From positions 35,566,218 through 35,630,217 of the forward strand of contig CM066982.1 of assembly GCA_033977485.1 (NCBI GenBank): a DNA stretch of 64,000 nt. Direction: 5' to 3'. Positions 19,880 through 31,800 of the stretch are shown here, one piece after another (positions within the stretch are counted from its first letter, which is position 1; the number at the start of each line of letters is the position of its first letter). The position numbers and the translations under genes are program-made. The notes under the pieces are model-generated. The model was not told the DNA's origin, made no database searches, and saw only the letters and a list, made by a program, of their open reading frames with translations. The DNA is from Hydrangea macrophylla. Taxonomy: Eukaryota; Streptophyta; Magnoliopsida; Cornales; Hydrangeaceae.

Positions 19880-22800
19880 ACCAACATGAACAGTGATCCC
19901 AAGGTAGAAGCAATCCAAGATGACCCCACAACTCCTTTTCTTCCAATCCATGACCCAATCTACTGGTCATATAGCTTCAATTCAACAATCAAGTCCATTG
20001 TGAACCCAAGAATTGCTTCATCCTCTTAGGGCCACTCTTGTGCACCCATTATATGCCTATGTGTCAACCTAGATGGTCCGGTGACCGGCCGGAACATGTT
20101 GGCAGTGATTGCTTGGATGTTCACTTGGTGGCTCACCGAGGCGGTGCCCATGCCGACAATGGAATATGTATTTTATTGGGCCTACAAGTTGATCTAGCAA
20201 GTATAAACGGTCACTTCTCCCTAACCTCTCTATTAAGGCCTTATTAGTGGTGGCTTTAGTTTCAACGTCCCCATAAAGGTTAGGAACATTGTGTCCCGAG
20301 TTCTTGGCTTGTCTAGCCTATGAGATTTAGTCAAGGGATTGTTTGGGATTCGTTGGTGAAGGCAATCTAAAGGTATTAAATATTTATTTTTTTCTTCAAA
20401 AATGTGAAATTTTACAAAACTATTTTACATACTAAAAGTAAAAGAGACTTCCTGTATTTTCTGTGTATTCTTCTCTCACGGATGACCCAAATATATATAA
20501 TACAAAGAGAGACGAAACGTTTATACATCAAATGCTATAGATCTTCTTTCTGATCTCACAATAAATGCTCCAACACACGTATAAACATTAAATTACAGCT
20601 CTACCCTTTAACACTCCCCCTCAAGCTGGAGCATACATATCATAGACACCCAGCTTGTCACAAATACATTTAACCCGAATCTACTAACTGATCAACGGAC
20701 ATCACTTGCACTTCATGAATTACCTTCTCCAGAAGCTTTTCTCGAACAAAATGACAGTCAACCTCGATCTGTTTTGTTCTCTCGTGAAATACAAAATTAG
20801 AAGCAATATGAACGGCTGCTTGGTTGTCACGAAGTAAATTCATAGGACTAGACTGAGCGAGCCCAAGCTTTTCTAGTAAATGCTCCATCCACACTAACTC
20901 ACATGTGGTGTGAGCCATAGCCTTGTACTCTGATTCAACACTAGATCAGGCAACCACTGTCCGTTTCTTACTTTTCCACAAGACAAGGTTGCCCCATAAC
21001 ACAATAGCCAGTAGTAGATCTTCTATCACCGGGGGAACTAGCCCAATCTGCATCAGTATAACCCTCAACACGTATATGACCGTGATCCCTATACAACAAA
21101 CCACATCTAGGAGTTGTCCCAGGTCCTTGGTATGAAACTTCCTTTGCAAAAGGATTTCAATCCTTCAATCCCCCTGGGTGCCATTGAGAAAAGTGTTCTT
21201 GACATCCAACTGATGTAAAGGCCAATGATAGGTAGCAGCGAGGGAGATGAACAAACGAACCGAAGCAATTTTAGCCACCGAAGAGAATGTCTCAAAATAG
21301 TCCAGCCCATAAACCTGGGGATACCCTTTAGCAACAAGGCGGGCATGCAAACGGTCTAGTGTTCCATCGGGATGCATCTCAACAGTAAACACCGAACGAC
21401 AGCCAACCGCAGATTTGCCTTGGGGAAGAGGCACTAACTCCCAAGTACTAGTATCTAGGGGTGGATACGAGCCGAGCTTTAGAGGCTCAGCTCGAAGGAT
21501 TCACACTTTGCTCCACCTCGGCTCGAGCACCGTAAAAACTTAAACGAGCAAGCTTGAGCTTGGCTCGATAAGGAATGAGCAAGATCAACCCCAACTCGAT
21601 ATATAATAAATTAAAAAATCAAACTCAAGATAGGCTCGGCTCAAAACTCAAGCTAAGCTCAAAGTTCAGTTGATAGCTCAAGGCTCTTGAACTTGTGATC
21701 TAAAGAAAGGGGTAAGTAATACTTTTATAGATAGCACCTCTCTCTCTTCCTTTTTTCCCATCCGATGTGGGACATCTAAGTGATATGTTTCCCAATTAAC
21801 CCCCTGACTTCAACGTGTAGAATACTAGGGACTTGGGTTTGTGATTTTCTTTAAACAAGACCACAAGTTTCCTAGTGCTTTTTAATTGTTCATAACTTGA
21901 ATTAGTATTGCATTATAAATAAATGAAACGGTCCACATGATGTCTAGTCAAACACCTTGAAAGCTGAGTAGAGGCCCATCTCACGATGGGGCGAGAGGGG
22001 GTGTTTTAGCACGATCTAGCTCCTTCCTCTCTCGTACCTTAACCCCCGAACCGAGTTCTTTGGTGATAACGGGACGGTGCTCTCTATCCATTGGACTTGA
22101 TAGATTTAGTTTTCTTGCTTTCCTTTATCAAACCAAGTGGCGACTCTATTAGCGATGATCTCTCCGGATTTAGCCTTGTGGGATATACATACATGGATTA
22201 CTCACTCGTGTAGCCTCGGATATGCATCATGGGCATCAATTGTTGCCTCGAGATGGATAAAAAAGCCCCATGGAATCCAAATACGAGAAATCCAAATCGG
22301 TCAGATCGAATAAAGGCTTATGAAGTGGTCTAGGAAGCATGTTAGGAGGAGGGACGTCAGGTACAACGAAGTGGTCTAAGAGGCATGCCTGCCTTAGGAC
22401 TCTCTCTCACAAGTACCAAGCGGCGGCGTAAGGGCCCGTGAATAAGATACGCTGTTTTGATAATTGAATCACCGATGTGTAAAGAGCCTTGGTAGCACGA
22501 GGAATTCTAGCCCAAGGATCCCATGTCACAGCCTCCCTAGTAAGACGAGTTAAGAATTCCCGGAATTTCCTTAGGTCATGAGCCCCAACCTTTACTCCCA
22601 CCTTCTCCTTCATCCATTTAAGGCCCCGGGGGAATAAGCTACTGCTCAAATCCATAGGCTTTGGAGCAAGCATCCCAAAGTACTTGAAGCTCCATAACTG
22701 TCAAGCAAGAAGAGAGGAAACCATTAGAATATCATTAAAGAGAAGAAAAGAAGAAGAGAACGAGTTGGATGATACCTCCCAAGCCCTCCAAAAGCCTCCA

Positions 22801-25800
22801 ACCGAGGGCGAGCACATTCGAGAAATTTCCCCCATTTGCTTATAAAGAATGGCTTAGCGAGCACCTCCCCAATCATATCTATGAATCCGGTCAACATTAG
22901 CTAAGCTCCCCAAGATTGATAGATGAATCTGGTCCGCCTTGGTGTTGAAGAGGGAACACCCTAGAGTATACATGATAAAAGCCGTGTAATTTGATCGGTG
23001 GTGAATTCATCGTATCTTTGGAAAGTCTTAAAGGAACCAAGCATAAGGAACTGCATCACTCACTACTTTAGGTGGGTATCTCCCCAATAGATCGATCACT
23101 CTTTGCTTAGAAGTCTCTAATGTAGGATCCGTGATGATAGGTTCTCCTCCTACCCGCAACCCGGTAGTCAAAGAGAAATCGTTCGGGATCATGGTCATCT
23201 CCCCAAAGGGAAGATGGAACGTGTTAGTGGAGTCCCACCACCTCTCCGCTAAGCTAGAGAGGTGTTCCAAGTCATTGGAGCTGCTCACCAAGAGTTTCAC
23301 AAACTCTCCAAAGCCGACGGCTTGTACCTTGCTTTTCAAGGCATCCGGGAGTCCCTTGTACCATTCGTAGCCGTATGTAAGACACCCGTGCCCCTTTAAA
23401 GTCACCTTCTTTACCTAGAATGATAAGAGAGAAGAAATTGGTGAGTCGGGCATTTCTACAAACACCTTGTATGCACAGTTTGAGAATCCTTGTTTTGAAA
23501 ATGGTGGCTTTTAATTCTTACCCATGGGAAGGAATCAACCACGGAATCCTGAATGGTCTCAAAATTCTGACGGCGGCGAATGTATGTCTGTAGGTCAAGG
23601 GAGGCAACGAAAGGGGTAGGGGAAGCAAAAAAATCAGGATCGGTCATGGAGTGAGACTCAGAATAATATGGAGTTGATTCAAAGACAGTGACGTCGGCAA
23701 AGATATAGAAGCGATGCAAGACAGGACTATAACAGTGTTACCCTTTTTTTATTCCGGAATAACCTAAGAACACATGCTTGATAGCAATGGGTCTAACTTA
23801 TCAATGCCCAGTGTAAGCTTATGGACAAAACAAACGCACCTGAAAACACAAGCAGCAACCGAGAACGGAGGTTCAATAGGGAACAAGGTAGCATGAGGAG
23901 TGCACCCAACGAGGATGTAGGAGGGCATACAGTTAATAAAGTGACATATAGTAAGAACCGCATCCCCCCAGAAACATTTGGGGTCCCGCATTTCAAATAA
24001 CAAGGTACGGGTAACTTCTAACAAATAACGGTTCCTTCTTTTGGCAACTCCATTTTGGCAAGGTGTATGCACACAAGATAATTGGTGAAGCATTCCAAAT
24101 TTTTCCATATAAGTGGTGAATGGATGTGAAAAATATTCTTGGGCATTGTCACTACGAAGAATTCGAATAGGAACACTAAATTGAGTTTTAGCTCATTACA
24201 AAATACCCAAAAATTGGAAAATAACTCAGAACGGCTATTCATTAAATAAATCCTAGTACGGGAAAAATCATCTACAAAACTAACAAAATACTGATACCCC
24301 TTGATAGAGGTGATACGGTGTAGACCCCAAACATCTGAATGCACTAGTTGAAATGGACCTGACACACGTTTATTGACCCGGGGAGCAAAATGGACACGGT
24401 GATGCTTCCCCAATTGACAACTCAGTCTAAGGAAGATAAATGACTCAAACTAGGAACCAGTTGTTTCAAACTAGCCAAGGAAGGATGTCCAAGGTGACAA
24501 TGGATTTGGTGAGGAGACACGGCAGCTTGACACGCAGTGGAAGTGGCAGGTGGTGCATTAGAACCATCATAATAGTAGAGACCGTTGGATTCATGCCCAA
24601 CGCCAATCATCTTCCAAGTCATCAAATCCTTATAAGAACATAATTAGGGAAAAAAAAATAGACACATGCATTAAGGGTTTTAATGAGCTTGCCGACTGAT
24701 AACAAATCAAAAGAACATCGAGGAATATAGAGAACAAAGGACAAAGATTTCATATCCCTTCAGCAGTAATAGAGGAGCCATCTGCAAGAGTTACACAGGG
24801 TAATGAGGATGAAGATTCAAAAGAGGAAAAAACAGTCGATATCCTGTAAGATGATCAGTGGCAACAGAATCAATTACCCAAGTTGTAGAACGGGATGTGA
24901 GGCAAGCAGCAGGTGTACATTTTTGAGGTAACGAGATACTAGGAACAGATGCCTGCTGTGATGCCTGGAACTGAGGAACTGAGAATACTCCTCACAAGGA
25001 ACAGAAACATGATCAACACCACCCGAGGAAGGACCACTAGACTCGGTGACCATCGCATTGGAAAATCGTGCAGGGCAGCCAATGAGATCCCAACAAATGA
25101 GTACAATAACGTGGCGAGCCTCTACCACAGCCTCCACGTCCACCGTGTAACCCCTTCCACGGCGGGGATTACCATTACCCCTACCCGTTAGACGCGGCAG
25201 AGCCTAAGTAACAAGAGCTGAGGAATCAGGTAGGTTTTGGGGCTAATCCCGAGAAGTACTCCTTAGAACACGTTTATATGTCTCAGCAAAAGATGGAAGA
25301 GTTGCACCCCCAAGAATTTGAGACTGAATTGGCTCAAAATCAAACTTGAGACCAGCAAGGAATTTCATAACCGCAATCTACTTCCGCTGTGTATGTTGTT
25401 CCGTCGTAGTAGCAGTAATAGGGAGGACACTATTTGTGGGAGACTCCAACAGAAGTGAATCAACCAACCAAAGTTGTCGGAAAACGCAGCAGAATCAACC
25501 GAGTGCTACCGAACACACCGGTAGCCTAAACAAACAATAGAAAGCAAGTAAGTGCTCTAGCACATCACAAAAAACCCACTAAAAGGTCAAGGCGCGGCAC
25601 TCGGGCTACGCAAGAAGAAGGTGCACCACGTACGCTGCACAAAGGTGAAGCTACGCAAAGGTGGTTGGGCGGTAGAAGGGCTAGGTAGGGATACATGTTT
25701 GGCTCTGATACCAAGTAGAAAAATAGAATTGTAGGGAAAAGGAAAAAAGAAAGAGGAGAGGAGAGAAGAAGAGCTGTCCAAAAGGACAACATTGTATTCT

Positions 25801-28800
25801 ATACATGATTACAAGACTCACCCATATATATAGGGTGGAGATAGAGATAAAACCAAATTATATCATATCACACTCATATCGCATCCCATAAATCATGGGA
25901 TTTACATCCCAATCATATAAAATAAAATCATCCCATAATGGGATTACAATAAATCTGGAATGTTCTTTCGATATCTTTGAACATTGTCCCTCAAGGTGGC
26001 ACACGAGAACCTTTTGGAGTATCCAACTTGAACTTGAACATGAAATGATCGTCGAACACGACAACAGCCCAAGAAGAACAACGCTACCTGTTAGGGATGT
26101 ATACTAAAAGCCATGCTTTATGTAGTTAATTTATTATTTTAATAAAATCAGTTATTCCATTTTTATGAGAATCTGTGTGAGTAATGTTTGTATTATATTA
26201 TTTATTTAATATTATGCATGTGTGTCTCTCATTCTACATAGTAGGTGGTTTGGTGTGTAGAGTTCGGCTTACACACAGAAGATCAGACCACCAGATATCG
26301 TAGAATGTAAGATTTTGGTTTACTGTCTTAGATGGGATTGGACACACCATCGGTAGGACTGCAGCATGGTGTTGTAGTAGGTTTGTCTTGACTACGGGAA
26401 ACGGTACAGTTTCAACTCACTATGCTGGTACACTTTGTGTATTAAACAGGACCGACTTGGGGTAATTATCTTTATACTGACTTACAAGATAATTAATACC
26501 TCATGGCTATTATGAGTGCTTATGCTCTAAATCCTAATTTAATTTATAGACACGTACATTTGATATTTATACTTTGATCCCTAAAAGGGTGAGATCCTTA
26601 AATGGGTCAATATCTCATTGGATTGGGTGGCAACATTAATTGTGTGGTGGATATTAATTAATGATGGAATGCATGTCTCAATTTTGGGATTGATGATATC
26701 CCCTTGAGAAAGCTTATAAGTTTTGATTATGTCAAACCCTGCAGGTGGATTTTGAATCCGACATATCAGATAAGTTAAGCAGAGGATCTCAAAGAATTTT
26801 AAGAGATTAATTAAATGTGATTGTCAGTAATTATATTTAATTAATGGATATCTGTAATCTTAACATGGGGAGATAATAAGCATTTACTAACATGGAGCTT
26901 GAAATATATTTTTGAGATAAAGGTAGGAGTGCAATTATAATTCTTTAGTGGTATGAATTATAATTTATGGAAATAGGAATCTGATTCAGTTCGAATTAGG
27001 GTTTCCTAATTCCATAAGGAAGCCTATTCATTATTGACTTCTTATGGTCCCTATCGTAGCCTATATATATGCTGTCTTGGCTCTTCTCTCAGGTTGCATG
27101 ATTTCACATTCTAAGCTTCCCTTGACCTCCTAGCTTTCTTCTAGAAGGGTTTCCACCAAACCCTAGTCTCTGTGAGCATTCAAGAGACATAGGAGTGAAG
27201 ATCGCTAGCGTCGGACAACGCTCACTAAAAGAACTTCGGACTGCTCAATACTGATCGAAAGTTGCTGAATTTTTTACACGACGTTCCTGACGTCGAGACG
27301 GAGCTGCTGTAAAAAATTCAAGTCAATCGGAGATCGTTTAGTCCTCCTGACGAACACATCTTTGCCGGATCAATGTGATCGGGATTGAATCGTCACAGTA
27401 ATCAAAGAGAGTGTTATAACTGGGAATAGAAAACAGAACGTAAAGAGGGAAGAGCAGAAAACTAAAAGGATTTCGAAAGAGCCCACACTCAGTTCGATAT
27501 TCTGGCAGCAAAGGAATACGGTAGAAGATCGTGAGCTGTTATCGAGCCCGTGTTCTCGATTCGTCTACTACAGCAATCCGTTTTTGTAGTTCAAGGTAAC
27601 CCTAGTTCCGCCCTTGTAGGGTTATTATAGATTTCACGAAATTTTTTGCAGTACCAACTTATACGCACTGTCAACGGATTCTCGGAACGCGATTTCCTAA
27701 CACTACCAAATACACTGGAAGCCCAAAACAACTAATCAATTCCTCATAACCATTTGAATGAAGCGTAGCAATATGTCACAGATGAGTCACTCTGCTGCAA
27801 CTGAAAGTACTAATAGGATAGGTCATACATTCAAGTCAAGTCACTGGAGAACAAAAGAGTAACATACTCCCATATTTCCTTGCACACACCCAGGTGACTA
27901 CACATATCGGCACCTTGCGGTTCCATAGAGTTCCAAAGCAAGGTGACAAGTTGAGCATCCATCTGCCTCCATCGATGGTAGGAGCCACTCCGGTAATATG
28001 ATCATTGTGACCCAAACCGGTGAGAGCAATGGTGATGGCCCGGGGCCATTGGAGGAAATTGGAGTCATTCAACTTTTGAGTGATGAGTTGGGGAAGAACT
28101 TTAGTCTCCATGAGGGAGAAGATAAAAAAAAATATGGTAAAGGTTGGGGCAAGCAAGTATGTAAATGTCAAAAGATGGTGGGGCTGAGTTGTAAATATTA
28201 GAAATATTGGGGGCAAAAATATAAATTTTAGAAAGTTGGGGACTAAAATGTAAATTTCATAAATTTTGGGGCCCTCCAGGAAATAAAAGGGTTTGTGGGA
28301 AACACTAAAAGAGGCAAAAAGAGGGGGAAAAAAAGCACTAAAAAAAAAGTTTGAAAGATGGGGCTCAAAGAAAAAGAAGCAAAGCCAGAGAGCTGTAGAG
28401 AGTAGTAATCAACGAACAGCGAGAGAAAGGAACAATGGGTCCTTCAAGAGAGCAGCAGAGATGATATATATATAAAAAAAATAAAAAATAAAAAATAAAA
28501 TAAAAAAAGAGCCAACTATATGACCTGCGTCAATCTGCTCACAAGCTAAGGCAGCAAAGGTAGAACAAGTTTGATGAAGATGACGAAACACTTAGATTTT
28601 CTCGGTTTCACAAAGGAATCGGCAATCGAAAAAAAAGTGTCAATTTCTCTGAGGAAATCTACAAGGAATAGTTTCTCTCGATCTCACAACAGAGGTCGAC
28701 AACAGAGCAGATCTCGATAAGCCTACTCTGATACCATGAAAGGAAAAGAGACTTTCTGCATTTTCTGTGTATTCTTCTCTCACGAAGGACCCAAATATAT

Positions 28801-31800
28801 AGAGTACAAAGGGAGAGACACACGTCTATACATTAAATGCTATAGATCTTCTTTCTGATCTCACAATAAATGCTCCAACACACGTATAAACACTAAATTA
28901 CAACACTACCCTTTAACACATACTTCTTAATTTTTACAAAACTACAGAGTGTACTAAATACATTCCTATTGATATACATCAGTGGATGTGCTTAAGAAAT
29001 ATATACACGGTGTAAAGAAGCCTAAAGTTATCAAATTTCACAAAACCCTTTTTTTGTGAAATTTCGCAAAACCTTTTTTTTTTCTCCAGAGTTACATATC
29101 ATCAATGGTACTTGTTTAATAGTTCTCGTTGAGTGTTTTCCAAATATATTAATTATATAAAATAAAAATAACAAATTATTATGGATTTTTAATGTTTGCT
29201 TGTGTTTTTCTCCAATGAGCATTTTCTTTCCCGATCTTTTGCATAGGCATTTCACTAAAATGTTTTCCTTCTTGTACCTAATGCTAAAACAGTACCCTAC
29301 AATGGACTTATCACTAATTACCATAATTTCGTCACCATGTTAATCCAAGAGAAAAAGAGAATTCATTATATAAAAATTATTCTTTTTTATTGATAAGTTG
29401 CAAATAGAATCTGGAACTATGAGAGTATATGCTTGTACAGTATTTCTTTTAATGGGTTTAGAACTAGTTAATCAATTGGGTTTGAAGAAGATGCGCCAGA
29501 AACTACAAATAAAGGTAACCTGAAAGTGGGTTCACTATAGTGGTTGCGATGTGCTACGACTACGAGAGAAAGCTCTGATATTATGCAACTTAAAGAAGAC
29601 TAAACGAGACAGCAAAATAATGCTTTCTTGTTATGAATAAAATAGGTTACAACATAACACAAAGGCAAAGAAAAGCAAAGAAAACCCTATAAGAGCACCA
29701 AAAGACAAAAATATCCCTAAAAGAATGATTCAATCAGAAGTATATACTCTCTCAATGAACAACATGACTTTACATAAGTAGACATGGACCCCTAAACTTA
29801 CATGATATCAACTTGTGTTTTTCTTGTAGTATGTTAGCAGTTTACTACAAGTCTTTATGAGTTACGACTATGCAACTTATTACATATGCTTCCGAAAATT
29901 TCACAATTTTATTGTAAGCAGCATTATCTATTCCGAAAACAATGTTTACCCAATACCCATACAAGCAACAATTTACCACAGTCAGTAACTTACCTCGTCA
30001 GTTACTGCAGCCCGAGTTGCGGGGTGTCTTTCCACTATCTCCGTCAAAACTTCAATTAGTCGCTTCTTCACTTCCCCCGTTAGCATACGTCCTGCTCCAT
30101 ATTCCTGGAAGAACTAACTTTAGTATTCATAGGCTTTGTTTGGTTCATGGATTGAGTAAGGAAAAGAAAACAAAACACCCAGGAAATTACATTTCCTTTG
30201 GTTAATATGAAAAACAAAATAGGATGACAATAATTTAAAATTTTTAAATTTTGCAATTCACTTTCCTTCCTCTTTTCTTAAGTCACAAGGAAAACACTGA
30301 TGGGGATCAAAAGGAGCTTTCTGTAATAAATGTATTTGCTCCGGGGGGGAATTCTGTAATTTTATTTATTTTGCTAATTATAAGAAGTTTTCATTTAAAC
30401 AATAATTAAATATCTTGTAGGAATATTATCTTTTAGGTAATTTTGATTTAAGAAACAATGATCTGCCCAAGGCCCAAGTAGCTCCCTGTTTTAAGAGACA
30501 GCCAGACAAGTTGCGCCCAAACCCATTTCTCTATGCTATTTAAAATAGCCCCGTGCTCCATTTCACCCAAATCAGGTCCACTACAGTCAGCCCAAGCCAA
30601 TTTTCAACCCTTATTTTTTACTATAATTTGATCTTTAATTGACTTTCAAGGAACACGCTTTTCTTAAAAAAAAACTTTGATTAATACCTTATTTATTTGA
30701 CAAGTCACTTTAAATTTGCACATAAAGGTCCTTTAAACCGTTACAAGAATGTCTACTTGTTATTGGTCCTGCACCTTTTCTTGTCCCTCACTAGTACCTT
30801 TCTTGCAGTCGTCCAATGCCCAGATGTAGGTTGCAAACTCGTTATTGATGAGAGCTTTCCCACGAACAGTGTTTTAAAAGGTGTGCCTTTTGCGCCGTGA
30901 GGCTCGCCTAGTGGCGAGGCGAGGCAAAAACGCCTAAACCTAAAGGCAACATCCAACGAGGCAAAAACGCCTAAACCTAAAGGCAACATCCAATAATTCA
31001 TACATTGGATGAAGATGATGATTTGAATGAGGAAGACTTAATGTGATACGATTATATTGTTCCTTTTTTATTTGATATTTTAACTTACCTTGGAAATGGC
31101 TTGCAAGAATTTTTCTTTCTTGGTTGCTTAATTTGAGACATTATTTTTTGTTTAGGGTGTAAAATATTTTCTCTTTTTTTTTTTGGTTGTTAATTCAATT
31201 TCTATTTTATTTAATTCATTTTGACATCTTTAAATTTTTTAATCATAAATTAAAAAATCGAAATACTTACACCTCGCCTTAAGGGTGGTGAAACACCTCG
31301 CCTAGCGCCTTCGCCTTTTAAAACAATGCCCATGAATGTGATTTCGGAATCCACCCTTAAGAGACTTAACCTTCCAATTTCCCGACGCTCACAATCATAT
31401 AGGGTAGTCTTGGAGTATCACTCTACCTTTTTTGCCACTGAACGTTGTTTAGTACCAATCCGAATGGCTGACCTATACTCAGAAAATAGAAAATATCCGG
31501 TGTGACATTTTGCCAATAAATGCAGATGTGGGTCATATTATTCTCGGTCCTCAATGATTGTTGACTATAATGTGACCAAAGCAAATGATAATTCCTACCG
31601 CTTTCGATATAATGATAAAATTCTGCTAAAATTTGCAAAGCAAAAGGTCACTTCTAAGGTTTCTAGTAAACTTAGCTCCTCCACTTCTTTCTATAAATGA
31701 CCTAGCAAAACTCCTTCAGGCTTTGTTTGCCAAACTTAAGAGCAGACCAATGCTCAAATTGAGCAAACAAACACTCGGTGTGAACCCGTGAACCCATCAA

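Larger units (their letters stand above)
20433..28918 (-). mobile_element. Ty1/Copia retrotransposon with nested insertions, TSD catac
   Basis: LTRs of 181 bp (20433-20613) and 182 bp (28737-28918) flank the unit, and catac is duplicated at 20428-20432 and 28919-28923. A primer site TGGTATCAGAGT lies at 28736-28725 and a polypurine tract (GAGGGGGAGTG) precedes the left LTR. Minus-strand order: gag N-terminus at about 28111-27708, gag C-terminus near 25440-24874, GAG-pre-integrase (24625-24422), integrase (24413-23764), RT/RNase H (21455-20670). All are broken by stops and frameshifts. Non-Copia segments lie at ~21455-23450 (plant mobile domain), ~25450-26083 (a second LTR/primer module) and 26089-27702 (a solo LTR). 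Confidence 0.88.
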
